A stretch of DNA of 64,000 bases from Acinetobacter sp. ANC 4805 (GTDB taxonomy: Bacteria > Pseudomonadota > Gammaproteobacteria > Pseudomonadales > Moraxellaceae): the NCBI RefSeq assembly GCF_022549495.1, contig NZ_JAKZGD010000005.1, forward strand, positions 186,001-250,000, in the 5' to 3' direction. Below are positions 7,715 to 17,380 of this stretch, piece after piece (the first letter of the stretch is position 1; each line of letters opens with the position of its first letter). The translations under genes were made by a program, and so were the position numbers. The notes beneath the pieces are model-generated. The model searched no databases and was not told where the DNA came from. It saw only the letters and a list, made by a program, of their open reading frames with translations.

Positions 7715-10700
7715 TTACTCATTGCCAGTCGTACTCTTTTTAGGTGGGCGTCCACGTGGGCGACGTGGTGGGCGGTTAGACTTTTCTTTTTCCGCCTTTG
7801 CTGCTTCGTCTTCTGCCTCGGCATCTGTTGGACTTGTTGATGGTTCATTGTTTTCAACAGTTTGAGTTGTTTCAGCAACAACCTCTACAACAGGTTCAGC
7901 CTCGATGATTACGGGTTGTTCAGCAGTTTCAGCAGAGATGACTTCTGCTGGAGCAGCATCTGTATTGTCAAGTTCTAGTGGTTGTTGCTCTGGAGTAACA
8001 GCCGCTATTTCTTCTGCAACAGGAGTCGTGACTGTTTCTTGCACTTCTTCTTTCGATTCAGTAGTTTCAACAGGCGCAACAGTTGTATTTGCAGCAATAT
8101 GTGCTTCTTTTGCTTGTTCCGCAGCAAGTTTAGCCAAACGACGACGTTCACGTGGATCATTGGCAACACGAATTGCCGCTGCTTCTGGTGGCGTTAATGC
8201 CAGCATTGGTGCAGGTTCGGCTTCTTCAGTTGGCTTTTGAGTTGGAAGTTCAGCATCACGTGTTACTGGGCGCTTTTTTTCAACAGTTGTTCCAACCACT
8301 AATGTAGTTGCATATTGTTCAGCAAACTTTTGTAATGCACGATTAAACGTTGTTACTAAGCCAAATTGCTCAATTAAGATCGTGCAATCTTCGCCATAGA
8401 CATGACGAATCAAGCTACCTAATGTGTATTGACCCAGCGTTGGAATTTGCGATGGTGCAATTTTAGGTACAGCTGTTTTTTGCGCAGTTTGAGCATTACG
8501 TTGACGATTGCGTGAACGTGGATCATTGCTCGCGCGTTTGACAGGTGCTTGAGCTGTTTCCGCCACAGCGACTTCTTCTGCAACTTCAACAACAGCTTGT
8601 TCTGTTTGAACAGGTTCAATTGTTTCAGGTTTCTCTACAACAACAGGTGCAGCTTCTACTTTTGCAGCAGGGGCTGAAGTTTGTTGTGCGTTGAGTGCAA
8701 CAATTTCACTTTGACCTTGATCAATGTTGACGATCAGTGCTGTGTTCATGGGTTCGGTACGAGGTGCATTAATTACATCAACTTTAACTTGCTGAGGATT
8801 AACAGCAGGTTCTGTTGCAATAGGCATTTCGTTTAGAACACTCTGGTCACGATGGCGATTTGGTCGGTTTGGTCGTTGTTGGTTATTACGATCACGACGT
8901 GGTAATGGAGTGCTATCATTATTTCCATGTACAGCATCATGATGTTGCTGTTGGTTTTGATGCTCTTGTGGTTGTTGGCGTTTTTGCTGACGCTTTAACT
9001 CACGTTGCTCTTGGCGTGATGGTTGTTCTTGACGAGAAGGGACTTGAACGATTTCTTCATGCACTTGATTCGGTTGTTGTTCATGCACATGTGAATGCTG
9101 TTCACGTTGCTCTTTATGCTTACGTTTCTTTTGGTTTTGTGATTGATTTGGACGATGAGATTTCTCATCCTTCTCAAATGATTCACGTGCTTCTTGTTTC
9201 ACTGGTGATTGTGAAATATAAGCATTATTTGCAACGGGTGCGACTGCTTCAGTCGTTGTAACAGGTACATTGACCTGACCAAATTGACCACGGCTTACCG
9301 CACCGTTATTAATCATTTGTTCAATTGATGCTGCTGCATTTTGTGCTGAACGTGATTGATCAGTGGTTTGCGCTTGCTTTTGAACAAATAAATTTTCTAA
9401 CCAAGCACAAGGACTAGCTGACTTTTGTGCAACTGCTTGTTGTGTTTGTTTAGGTTGAGCTGCTTGCTGTTGTGCAGCTTTCTTTTGCTGCGCTGCGGCA
9501 TTGTTTTGTGCAGGTGCAGCATGCGTGTGTTCTGCTTCTTCTAAATGCCAGTCAGAAGACTCATAGCCTAGTTCTTTTTCGCTTGAACGCGTTGCTTCGG
9601 TACGTTCATAGCTTGATGGTGCAAAGCCGTCTGGATTGAACTGGATTTGGTAATGTGGTGTTTCCAAGTGTGGGTGAGGCAATACGGTGACACGTACATT
9701 TGAGGTTTGTTCTAAGTAAACTAGACTGTGACGCTTTTCATTCAATAAGAATGCTGCAATTTCAACAGGCACTTCAACTTGTACTTCACCTTGACGTTCA
9801 CGTAAGGCAATTTCTTCCACTTTACGCATGATTGAAAGTGACAGCGAACGTAAGTCGCGTACCATACCTGTGCCATGACAGCGTGGGCAGACATAACCTG
9901 TTGCTTCTTCCAAAGAAGGACGTAAACGTTGACGACTCATTTCCATGAGACCAAAACGTGAAAGCTGACCGAACTGAATACGTGCGCGATCACTTTGTGT
10001 CGCTTCACGTAGTTTCGCTTCAACCATACGTTGGTTGCGGTCTTTGGTCATGTCAATGAAGTCGATGACCACTAAACCACCGATATCACGTAAACGAAGT
10101 TGGCGTGCGATTTCTTCTGCTGCTTCTAAATTGGTATTTAGAGCCGTTTCTTCGACATCGTGTCCGCGGGTTGATTTCGCAGAGTTAATATCGATTGAAA
10201 CTAAAGCTTCAGTTTGATCAATCACGATAGAACCGCCAGATGGAAGTTTGACTTCACGTTCATAAGCGGTTTGGATTTGGCTTTCAATCCCAAAATGAGC
10301 AAATAATGGCTCATTCAAGGTATAAGTTTTTAATTTGTCTAACTGACGTGGCATCACTGCTTTTACGAAGTTATACGCTTCGTTGTAGGCTTGTTCACTA
10401 TCAATCAGGATTTCAGCCACGTCATCACGTAAATAATCACGGATCGCACGTGTTACGACACCTGCTTCTTGATGAACCAACATTGGTGATGGCCCAGAAC
10501 TTGCTGAACCTTGGATTTGTGCCCAAAGATCAAGTAAGTGTTGCAAGTCGAGTTGTAACTCTTCTTGTGTACGACCAATGCCCGCTGTACGAACGATTAC
10601 GCTCATGCCACGTGGTATGTTTAAAGAGGCTAAAATTTCTTTCAGCTCTTCACGTACCGAACCTGAAATTTGACGGCTAATACCGCCACCTTTCGGGTTA

Positions 10701-11089
10701 TTTGGCATTAAAACTAAATAACGACCAGCAAGTGAGATGAAAGTCGAAAGCGCAGCACCTTTATTGCCACGTTCTTCTTTTTCAACTTGAACCAGTAACT
10801 CCGTGCCTTCGGTAATAAGTTCACGAATATTTGAAGTTTGACGAGGATCCGCTTTGAAATACGAGTTTGCAATTTCTCGCATTGATAAAAAGCCTTGACG
10901 CTGTGCGCCGTACTCAACGAAAACCGCTTCTAAAGACGGCTCAACGCGAGTGACATGACCTTTATAGATATTTGATTTTTTTTGTTCACGAGTACGATTT
11001 TCTAAATCGAAATCGTAAAGGCGATTACCAGTAATCAGTGCAACGCGAACTTCTTCGGCGTGGGTTGCATTAATCAACATACGTTTCAT
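7715..11089 (-). CDS. rne: Ribonuclease E
   Basis: Essential endoribonuclease that starts mRNA decay, processes rRNA and tRNA, and scaffolds the degradosome. The first ~500 residues are the conserved catalytic half: [18 protein letters not shown] start, S1 domain (about 35-125), 5' sensor, DNase I-like region with VSIDINS and VVIDFIDM holding the two catalytic aspartates, and the Zn-link CPRCHGTG near residue 405. The second half is low-complexity, rich in Q, N, E, V and arginine clusters, as expected for the disordered scaffold. It contains two NDPR-x-R segments and ends RPRGRPPKK. The frame is open 63 bases further upstream, but the start at 11089 matches E. coli MKRMLINA. Total 1124 aa. 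No strong ribosome binding site is seen, and the long folded leader suggests autoregulation as in E. coli. Confidence 0.96.
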   Translation of the reverse strand: MKRMLINATHAEEVRVALITGNRLYDFDLENRTREQKKSNIYKGHVTRVEPSLEAVFVEYGAQRQGFLSMREIANSYFKADPRQTSNIRELITEGTELLVQVEKEERGNKGAALSTFISLAGRYLVLMPNNPKGGGISRQISGSVREELKEILASLNIPRGMSVIVRTAGIGRTQEELQLDLQHLLDLWAQIQGSASSGPSPMLVHQEAGVVTRAIRDYLRDDVAEILIDSEQAYNEAYNFVKAVMPRQLDKLKTYTLNEPLFAHFGIESQIQTAYEREVKLPSGGSIVIDQTEALVSIDINSAKSTRGHDVEETALNTNLEAAEEIARQLRLRDIGGLVVIDFIDMTKDRNQRMVEAKLREATQSDRARIQFGQLSRFGLMEMSRQRLRPSLEEATGYVCPRCHGTGMVRDLRSLSLSIMRKVEEIALRERQGEVQVEVPVEIAAFLLNEKRHSLVYLEQTSNVRVTVLPHPHLETPHYQIQFNPDGFAPSSYERTEATRSSEKELGYESSDWHLEEAEHTHAAPAQNNAAAQQKKAAQQQAAQPKQTQQAVAQKSASPCAWLENLFVQKQAQTTDQSRSAQNAAASIEQMINNGAVSRGQFGQVNVPVTTTEAVAPVANNAYISQSPVKQEARESFEKDEKSHRPNQSQNQKKRKHKEQREQHSHVHEQQPNQVHEEIVQVPSRQEQPSRQEQRELKRQQKRQQPQEHQNQQQHHDAVHGNNDSTPLPRRDRNNQQRPNRPNRHRDQSVLNEMPIATEPAVNPQQVKVDVINAPRTEPMNTALIVNIDQGQSEIVALNAQQTSAPAAKVEAAPVVVEKPETIEPVQTEQAVVEVAEEVAVAETAQAPVKRASNDPRSRNRQRNAQTAQKTAVPKIAPSQIPTLGQYTLGSLIRHVYGEDCTILIEQFGLVTTFNRALQKFAEQYATTLVVGTTVEKKRPVTRDAELPTQKPTEEAEPAPMLALTPPEAAAIRVANDPRERRRLAKLAAEQAKEAHIAANTTVAPVETTESKEEVQETVTTPVAEEIAAVTPEQQPLELDNTDAAPAEVISAETAEQPVIIEAEPVVEVVAETTQTVENNEPSTSPTDAEAEDEAAKAEKEKSNRPPRRPRGRPPKKSTTGNE

Positions 11090-11875
11090 GGGTGTGACAC
11101 CTAATAGTGATGCACACAAACAACAAGCCCAATACTTTTGAGCAAACATCAAATTGGCGCGATCAAGACTCAGAAGCAGCTTTGTAGATCATGCTCTGAA
11201 ACCACTGACGTAAATATTCAGTTTGTGCTTTGATACGGTTATTTCGATGTCAGCAATACTGCTTTAATCTTTAGCCTATTGATATTTCATCCATGTTTTA
11301 CATCTGTGAAATATCGTTAGACCCAGCATAATCAAAGTTCCTAGACGCTTCACTGGCGGGTGAGCGGTGCATTGGATGGCGACTTTCACTGTCTTGAGCA
11401 TTGAAGTCGATCCATCTGGAAGTCTTGATACGGAATGATCATCGTATCTCTGCTTAGCAGTTCCAATGCATCAACGCTTTAGCCTGAATGCGACATCAGG
11501 GAGCAAATTGTCTGATGTGGATCAGTTTACGTTTAATAGCCAACAAATTTGCTGGCAACATATTTTTTATGAACAAACTGTATGTGCAGATGCACAATTA
11601 AACGCAACAGTTTGCCATTTTGCCGATATAATAAGCCTTCGGCGTCGGCATAATTCTTTAGGACCTATCCGAGTTGTTGGTGAATATCTCGTCGATGTAA
11701 AATTTTATCTAAATAAAATTTTTGATCTGATGCTCACTTACGGTGGTATCCGTGCGCTGAATATATCAAACCTTGCGGCATCTGCCTATGGGCTAAGTTT
11801 AGGTTTCTTGTGAAATAACTTAGCTAAATGATCAATTTTTAATCATATTTAGCAAATCTTGGATTAATCGAGCGT
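11090..11875. promoter_or_regulatory. Long structured region between divergent rne and rluC
   Basis: These 786 bases hold the 5' regions of both genes. The sequence folds well at 11281-11315 (GATATTTCA paired with TGAAATATC) and at 11368-11470. There, TGCATTGGA pairs with TCCAATGCA around three internal hairpins: 11375-11416, 11427-11448 and 11450-11460. A further hairpin, GCTAAAT with ATTTAGC, lies at 11823-11853. E. coli rne has a ~360-base folded leader that RNase E uses to sense its own level, so an rne leader is the simplest reading. Which strand is transcribed is not proven. A rightward 115-codon open frame at 11466-11813 has no ribosome binding site or recognisable family and is not annotated. 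Confidence 0.6.
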
Positions 11876-12808
11876 ATGAATTCTACACAACAATGGCAAA
11901 GTGTCACTTGGTTTGACGTGGATGAGCATCAAGACGGGCAGCGAATAGATAATTTTTTATTTACCCGATTAAAAGGTGTACCCAAAAGTCGAATCTACCG
12001 TTTGATTCGTGAAGGACAAGTACGTGTAAACAAAAAAAGAATAAAAGCAGAAACACGTTTGAGCATTGGCGATCAGATTCGTGTCGCACCAATTCGTTAT
12101 GAACAAAAGGATGAAACTGCTGCACCTGTGAGTGATAGCGTGGCGCAAAGCTTACTCAGCCGCGTGGTCTACGAAGATGAAGGTTTATTGGTCGTGAATA
12201 AACCATCTGGTATAGCAGTCCATGGTGGCAGTGGTGTGGCATATGGCTTGATCGAAGCCTTACGTGCTGCAACAGGTAAAAAGTATTTAGAATTGATTCA
12301 TCGTATTGACCGAGATACTTCGGGTCTAGTCATGATTAGTAAGAAACGTAGCACCTTAAAACTGCTTCAGGACTTATTGCGTGAACATAAAATTCAAAAA
12401 ACCTATGCTGCAATTGTCAAAGGACAAATCAGCTTAGATCGGCAAATGATCGATGCACCCTTACTGCGTTATGAGCTTGCCAATGGTGAACGTCGTGTAC
12501 GTGTTACTTCAGAAGGTAAGCCAAGTAAAACTGATTTGAAAGTGGTAGAGCGCTTTAAGACAGCAACTTTGGTACATGCTTCGCCTTTGTCTGGACGTAC
12601 CCATCAGATTCGTGTGCATGGTTTAAGTATTGGGCATCCTCTGGTAGGTGATGATAAGTATGGGCATAACACCGCTTATAAAGGCCCAGAAGCAAGACGT
12701 TTGTGCTTACATGCAATGCGCTTAGAAATACCAAACTATCCAGTGATTGAAGCGCCAATGCCAGAAGATATGCAACAAGTGATCAATGAATTGAGAAAGC
12801 AGAAATGA
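11876..12808 (+). CDS. rluC: 23S rRNA pseudouridine(955/2504/2580) synthase
   Basis: RluA-family pseudouridine synthase acting on 23S rRNA. The 310-residue protein has an N-terminal S4 RNA-binding domain (IDNFLFTRLKGVPKSRIYRLIREGQVRVN-type, about 20-75). The RluA catalytic domain follows, with motif HRIDRDTSGL near residue 142, where the Asp is the nucleophile, and the late SGRTHQIRVH motif. Its position divergent from rne is the same as in E. coli and Pseudomonas, which supports RluC over RluA or RluD. Its stop overlaps the next start as ATGA, so the HAD gene is probably translationally coupled. Confidence 0.93.
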   Translation: MNSTQQWQSVTWFDVDEHQDGQRIDNFLFTRLKGVPKSRIYRLIREGQVRVNKKRIKAETRLSIGDQIRVAPIRYEQKDETAAPVSDSVAQSLLSRVVYEDEGLLVVNKPSGIAVHGGSGVAYGLIEALRAATGKKYLELIHRIDRDTSGLVMISKKRSTLKLLQDLLREHKIQKTYAAIVKGQISLDRQMIDAPLLRYELANGERRVRVTSEGKPSKTDLKVVERFKTATLVHASPLSGRTHQIRVHGLSIGHPLVGDDKYGHNTAYKGPEARRLCLHAMRLEIPNYPVIEAPMPEDMQQVINELRKQK

Positions 12809-13479
12809 GTCAAAATATCGAATTGGTGATTTTTGATTGGGATGGCACTTTATTCGATTCGGTTGGACAAATCGTGGCGAGTTTGCAATACGCAGCGCAG
12901 CAGTTTGAGCAGCCTTTAACGAGTGAAGCTGCAAAAAGTATCATTGGCTTAGGTTTACCTGAAGTGATGCAAATCCTGTTTCCTCAAGTTCCTGATTTAC
13001 AGCAAGACATTTTGCAATGCTATGCGGATCATTATGTTGCCAATTCAAAAGGTGATGCGTGGTTTAGTGGTGTGGCAGAGCTGTTGGCTGATTTAAAACA
13101 GCAGGGCTTAAAGCTTGCAGTTGCGACAGGTAAAAGTCGTAAGGGTTTGGATCGTGTGCTGACTCAAACCCATAGCCATGAAATTTTTGACATTACCCGT
13201 GCAGCTAGTGAAACCAAGTCTAAACCTGATCCATTGATGTTGCAGGAGATTCTTGCTGAGTTGGATGTAGCGGTTGAATGTGCCATCATGGTGGGGGATA
13301 CCAGTTACGATTTAGAGATGGCTCGAAATCTGAATATGCCACGTATTGGCGTCAGTTATGGGGTGCATAGTATTGAAACTTTGCAACAATACCAGCCTTT
13401 AACGATTGCTCATAATGTGCAGGATTTACATGCTTATTTGCAAAGTATATTGGAACGCGCAGCGATTACTGAAAGTTAA
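12805..13479 (+). CDS. HAD-IA family phosphatase
   Basis: Haloacid-dehalogenase-like phosphohydrolase of 224 residues. Motif I is DWDGTLFDS (residues 10-18), motif II lies in the VATGKSRKGLD region, motif III is the K of KSKPDP, and motif IV is GDTSYDLEMA. It resembles phosphoglycolate phosphatase-like proteins, but the substrate is unknown. The start codon overlaps the rluC stop by four bases, and a HAD phosphatase follows rluC in Pseudomonas too. A 12-bp hairpin without a T tract follows the stop. Confidence 0.88.
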   Translation: MSQNIELVIFDWDGTLFDSVGQIVASLQYAAQQFEQPLTSEAAKSIIGLGLPEVMQILFPQVPDLQQDILQCYADHYVANSKGDAWFSGVAELLADLKQQGLKLAVATGKSRKGLDRVLTQTHSHEIFDITRAASETKSKPDPLMLQEILAELDVAVECAIMVGDTSYDLEMARNLNMPRIGVSYGVHSIETLQQYQPLTIAHNVQDLHAYLQSILERAAITES

Positions 13480-13555
13480 GCGATTCACATTATTTGCAAA
13501 GTAAGATGGTGAGAAAGCTGATTTTCTCATCATCAATAATAACAATAGGGATAGC

Positions 13556-14254
13556 ATGAGTCGTTCTATTCGATTACTGAATTTATTACAACTCCTTCGC
13601 GAATATCGTTATCCCGTGACAGCGCAGATTTTGGCAGAGCGTTTGCAGATCAGTCAGCGTAGTGTCTATCGCGACATTGAAACCTTACGTTCGCAGGGTG
13701 TTCATATTGATGCAGCGGCAGGATTGGGGTTTCAACTTAAAGAAGATTTTTTGCTTCCTCCAATGACATTGAATGAAAATGAAATTGAAGCCATGTTTTT
13801 AGCCCTATATTGGCTGAAAAGTGTTCCTGATCAGGCTTTGAATGAAGCATCAATTTCAGTATTGGCAAAGTTAAATACGGTATTGCCTGAGCATCGACAA
13901 AATTTATTGCAGCAAACGACACTCAGAGCATTTAATGTATGGTTGCCTGTCAATCAAGCATTGGTAGAACAGGTTCGAGTGTCGATTCGAACTCAAGTTA
14001 AAATCTTTTTTGATTATGTGGATGAACAACAGCGAGTAAGTGCGAGAACAGTCTGGCCATTTGCTTTAGGTTATTTTAATGACAAGATTGTGCTCGCTGC
14101 TTGGTGTGAGTTACGCAGTGATTTTCGAAACTTTCGGCTTGATCGGATGCAAAGTTTAAGTTTGAGTCAGGAATTATACCCACAATTCAAACAACAACTT
14201 TTTCAACAATGGTGGGCACAAGAGGTTTGTCGTTCGACTACTGACAAAAATTGA
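13556..14254 (+). CDS. HTH-WYL transcriptional regulator (YafY/DeoR-like)
   Basis: A 232-residue regulator. The N-terminal winged helix-turn-helix (LNLLQLLREYRYPVTAQILAERLQISQRSVYRDIETLRS, residues 7-45) belongs to the HTH_11 type. The rest matches a WYL ligand-sensing domain, with the ARTVWPFALGYFNDKIVLAAWCELRSDFRNFRLDRM region carrying the usual aromatic and arginine positions. WYL proteins often autoregulate or control the gene next door; here a GST gene follows 52 bases downstream on the same strand and is the obvious candidate target. GGGATAG precedes the ATG. Confidence 0.85.
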   Translation: MSRSIRLLNLLQLLREYRYPVTAQILAERLQISQRSVYRDIETLRSQGVHIDAAAGLGFQLKEDFLLPPMTLNENEIEAMFLALYWLKSVPDQALNEASISVLAKLNTVLPEHRQNLLQQTTLRAFNVWLPVNQALVEQVRVSIRTQVKIFFDYVDEQQRVSARTVWPFALGYFNDKIVLAAWCELRSDFRNFRLDRMQSLSLSQELYPQFKQQLFQQWWAQEVCRSTTDKN

Positions 14255-14306
14255 CAATTCAAACCATTAAATTTTAATAACACCAACAAACAAGGAAATA
14301 TGAAAA

Positions 14307-14915
14307 ATGACACTTAAATTTTATACAAATACTCAGTCTCGAGGTGCGGTTGTTGATTGGTTGCTGATTGAGTTAGGGGTGACCTGTGAACGGATAGAAG
14401 TTGCATACAAAACTGAAATGAAAGCACCCGAATATTTAAAAATCCATCCTTTTGGCAAAGTTCCTGCTCTTGTTGATGGGGACGTGGCAATTTATGAGCT
14501 TGGGGCAGTGTGTGCTTATTTGACGGATAAATTTGCGGATAAAGGTTTAGCTCCTGCATTAAACGATCCTAAGAGAGGCTTGTACTATCGTTGGCTTATG
14601 TTTATTTCAGGACCTTGGGAGGCTGCATCGACCAATAAAATGTTGGGGATTGATATAAAACCTGATCAGAAAATGTTTGTTGGTTATGGCGATTATCAAG
14701 AAGCTTATCAGGCTTTTATTCAGGGCTTGAGTGAAGCTGATCCATATTTGTGTGGTCAACAGTTTACAACCGCAGATGTAGTGGTTGCAGCGATGTTGTT
14801 TTGGCAGTTAAAAATGGGTCAAATACAGACACATCCAGTGATTGAGCAATACTTAGAAAATGTAAAACAACGTGCAAGCTATCAAAAGTTTGCAGCATTT
14901 TTTAGTAAGGCTTAA
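14307..14915 (+). CDS. Glutathione S-transferase family protein
   Basis: Cytosolic GST of 202 residues. It has a thioredoxin-like N-terminal half (TNTQSRGAVVDWLLIELGV, then HPFGKVPALVDGDVAIYELGAVCAYL with the cis-Pro and glutathione-binding E-x-A-type region) and an all-helical C-terminal half containing FTTADVVVAAMLFW. Substrate unknown. AAGGAAA lies upstream. A six-codon frame (ATG AAA AAT GAC ACT TAA, 14300-14317) overlaps this start in another frame. Probably co-transcribed with the WYL regulator. Confidence 0.85.
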   Translation: MTLKFYTNTQSRGAVVDWLLIELGVTCERIEVAYKTEMKAPEYLKIHPFGKVPALVDGDVAIYELGAVCAYLTDKFADKGLAPALNDPKRGLYYRWLMFISGPWEAASTNKMLGIDIKPDQKMFVGYGDYQEAYQAFIQGLSEADPYLCGQQFTTADVVVAAMLFWQLKMGQIQTHPVIEQYLENVKQRASYQKFAAFFSKA

Positions 14916-14946
14916 AACTTTTTAGACAAAGTTGATGTGATATACA

Positions 14947-14976
14947 TGCTGAAGCGAAATATCTAACGCTTCAGCA
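14947..14976 (+). terminator. Probable terminator after the GST gene
   Basis: A 10-bp perfect stem, TGCTGAAGCG / CGCTTCAGCA, with a 10-base loop, followed by only a short T run (TTTG). Located 32 bases after the stop. Confidence 0.6.
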
Positions 14977-15043
14977 TTTGACATTGATGATTTGTCTTGT
15001 TGTATTTATATTTTCACCATTCTTAACTTACAAGTAGCATGGT

Positions 15044-15952
15044 TTAACTTGCGTATAAAGCAAGTTGATCAAGTTCAAAAACGAATCTAATTTCTTCTAG
15101 AAACTGTTCTGTTGCCTGACTTGGTGTTGTTCTATGGAAACACATAAACACATCAAGGCATGGAAGCATATGGCTTAATGAACGAACGACAATTTGGTCA
15201 GTTGCCAATGCCTGCATATATGAAGGTAAAATAGCGCAGCTTGATCCTGCATGTACCGCTTCAATACTTTCTGCAATGCTATTGGTTTCGTGAATCGCTT
15301 TAAATTGTATTTGGTGTTGATCGATATATTTTAGGATGGTTTGTGAAAGTGGCTGAGAAAGCTTGTGAGAGAGTAACGAAAGCTCTAACTCACTTAACTG
15401 TTCGACCGTAATTTCGGCAAATTTTGCAAGAGGGTGCTGCTTTGGTAGCATAAAAATCAAAGATTCTGTTAAGACCAATTGACTCGCAAAATGTTCATTT
15501 TGAAAATCTTGATTAATAAAAATAATGTCTAAATCACCTTTTTTTAATTCAGCAATTTGGTCACTTTCTTTTAAATTAAAGGTGTTAATTTGTAATTTTG
15601 GCGTTTTTATACGTAAGCGTGGGAAAATATAGGGAAAAATTCGAATTTCAGCAGAAGGTACGAACCCGATTCGGAGGCATTGTACTTTAGCCGCAGCAAC
15701 TTGACGGGCCATGGTAACTGCCTTGTCAGCTTGGGTTAGGGTTAATCGTGCTTGCTCTAAAAAGACGAGACCTTCTTCGGTGAGTTCAACTTTTCGTTTG
15801 GTGCGATAAAATAGCTGAACGCCAATGTCATCTTCTAGGTCTTTGATTTGTTGACTTAAAGAAGGCTGTGCAGTATGCAGTTTCAATGCAGCTTTGCTGA
15901 AACTAAGTTCTTCAGCAACCGTAATAAAGTAACGTAAATGGCGTAATTCCAT
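15044..15952 (-). CDS. LysR-family transcriptional regulator (BenM/CatM/HcaR-like group)
   Basis: A 302-residue LTTR starting MELRHLRYF, with the winged HTH (FSKAALKLHTAQPSLSQQIKDLEDDIGVQLFYR, residues 17-50) and a periplasmic-binding-protein-like effector domain. The N-terminal sequence is typical of the aromatic-compound group of LTTRs in Acinetobacter. No catabolic operon lies next to it: its divergent neighbour is a metallo-beta-lactamase-fold hydrolase 375 bases away, so the target and inducer are not evident. Confidence 0.88.
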   Translation of the reverse strand: MELRHLRYFITVAEELSFSKAALKLHTAQPSLSQQIKDLEDDIGVQLFYRTKRKVELTEEGLVFLEQARLTLTQADKAVTMARQVAAAKVQCLRIGFVPSAEIRIFPYIFPRLRIKTPKLQINTFNLKESDQIAELKKGDLDIIFINQDFQNEHFASQLVLTESLIFMLPKQHPLAKFAEITVEQLSELELSLLSHKLSQPLSQTILKYIDQHQIQFKAIHETNSIAESIEAVHAGSSCAILPSYMQALATDQIVVRSLSHMLPCLDVFMCFHRTTPSQATEQFLEEIRFVFELDQLALYAS

Positions 15953-16327
15953 TAGACTGATCCAAGTATGTCTTACTATTATTTTTAAATATGAGTGTTA
16001 GAAAGTAATTCTAGTTGCGCATTATATAGTAGCTGTTTTTATAAACAATATACTTTCTCTTAAAATATAAAAAATGTATTAAAAGATTAAATGAGATCAG
16101 TCAGTGATAAAACTACGGCGCTAGCTTAAAATTGTATTGACTCAGCTAGAGAAAATCAGCATAACTAACAAGCTTATGTTAGGATCAAATTCGATTGTTT
16201 AGTCAGGATTAAACTTTCTAAAAAATTATACAATTAGATTGATTTGAAAACGTTAGAGTGAAAGGGGTGTTTAACATCCCAAACAGACAGAGCCTCGTGT
16301 GATTTAAGTCCACCAAAGAAGAAGTAC
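15953..16327. other. Intergenic region between LysR gene and hydrolase
   Basis: 375 AT-rich bases between divergent genes. A 6-bp inverted repeat, CTAACA - agctta - TGTTAG (16165-16182), could be an operator. No gene is seen. Confidence 0.35.
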
Positions 16328-17380
16328 ATGAAAGATAAGCCGACATTAACCTATCAATTGCCGACCAAATCTTGCTTGAGCCATACTTGGGGGAAACCTC
16401 CATTTCCGCATGAGTCTTCTGACCATTGTGGTGTTGATCGTTTTTATAACTTGGAAAAACCACTCACGCCTTTTGATCGTAAGGGTTTATTGAAATGGTT
16501 GGCAACGCGTAAATCTTATACTTGGAATGTTGATCGAGCGCATGAGTTAAATAGCCGTAATCAGATGTTGGAGTTGCCACAAAATCGACCCCATGCAGAT
16601 TTAAATAATTGGCAGATTTGGTTTGTGGGACACGCAACGGTTTTGATTCAGATTGGCCCTTATAATTTCCTGACCGATCCTGTTTGGTGTGAATACGTGA
16701 GTCCAAAGCATGGGCAAGGTCCTCGACGGGTTTGTCCAGCAGGAATTGCTTTAGAACAGCTCCCAACCATTCATGCCGTTTTGTTAAGCCATAATCATTA
16801 TGATCATATGGACTTGGCAACTTTAGATTGGTTACATCAAAAATTTAAAATGCCTATTTATACAGGTTTAGGCAATGGTTATTATCTACCGAAACATTTA
16901 CATCTGATTGAAATGGATTGGTGGCAAGAAATCCCTTTTCATGATGAACTAAAAATTGCTTATACACCTGCTCAGCATGCTTCTGGGCGCGGGACACGTG
17001 ATCAAAATCGGGCTTTATGGGGGGGGTTTTCTCTTTTGGCAAAGACTGGACACTGTTTTTTTGCAGGGGATACAGGCTATGGAAGTCACTTTAAGCAGAT
17101 CCATGAACGTTATGGTGATGCACGTGTGGCATTGTTACCAATCGGTGCTTATGAACCACGCCTATTGATGCGTTATGTTCATATGAACCCTCAAGATGCT
17201 TTTCATGCTCATTTAGATTTACATGCCCATCGTTCATTGGCAATTCATTTCCGAACTTTTCAGCTCACAGATGAAGATCGTGATGCACCAGAACATGAAT
17301 TGCAGCAAGCAGTGAAATCATCTTCTAAACTGGTAAATCCCTTTTATTGTATTCGTGAAGGACATTTTATTCGCGCTTAG
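16328..17380 (+). CDS. Metallo-beta-lactamase-fold hydrolase (UlaG/RomA/NAPE-PLD-like)
   Basis: A 350-residue zinc hydrolase. GHATVLIQIGPYNFLTDPVW is the entry strand with the early Asp, and SHNHYDHMD (about residues 155-163) is the HxHxDH metal site. Later histidines and Asp lie in TPAQHASGRG, FFAGDTGYG and the ALLPIGAYEPR and HFRTFQLTDED regions. These match the MBL group that includes NAPE-phospholipase D and the so-called RomA proteins. No signal peptide is obvious. The physiological substrate is unknown. Its last 14 bases overlap the convergent DoxX gene. Confidence 0.85.
   Translation: MKDKPTLTYQLPTKSCLSHTWGKPPFPHESSDHCGVDRFYNLEKPLTPFDRKGLLKWLATRKSYTWNVDRAHELNSRNQMLELPQNRPHADLNNWQIWFVGHATVLIQIGPYNFLTDPVWCEYVSPKHGQGPRRVCPAGIALEQLPTIHAVLLSHNHYDHMDLATLDWLHQKFKMPIYTGLGNGYYLPKHLHLIEMDWWQEIPFHDELKIAYTPAQHASGRGTRDQNRALWGGFSLLAKTGHCFFAGDTGYGSHFKQIHERYGDARVALLPIGAYEPRLLMRYVHMNPQDAFHAHLDLHAHRSLAIHFRTFQLTDEDRDAPEHELQQAVKSSSKLVNPFYCIREGHFIRA

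Noticed and set aside
8860..9261. 133-codon frame opposite rne rich in V, H and L
   Set aside because: It is the antisense shadow of the Q/H/R-rich low-complexity part of RNase E.
11089..11152. Longer rne start (21 extra codons)
   Set aside because: The extension is Cys-rich and unlike RNase E; MKRMLINA at 11089 matches the known N-terminus.
11466..11813. 115-codon open frame on the plus strand in the rne-rluC gap
   Set aside because: No ribosome binding site and no recognisable family. It overlaps the structured region by only a few bases, and its codon use does not look coding. It is best explained as untranslated leader sequence.
14977..15005. TTGACA followed by TGTATT as a promoter after the GST gene
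   Set aside because: It would point into the 3' end of the convergent LysR gene and serves no evident gene.
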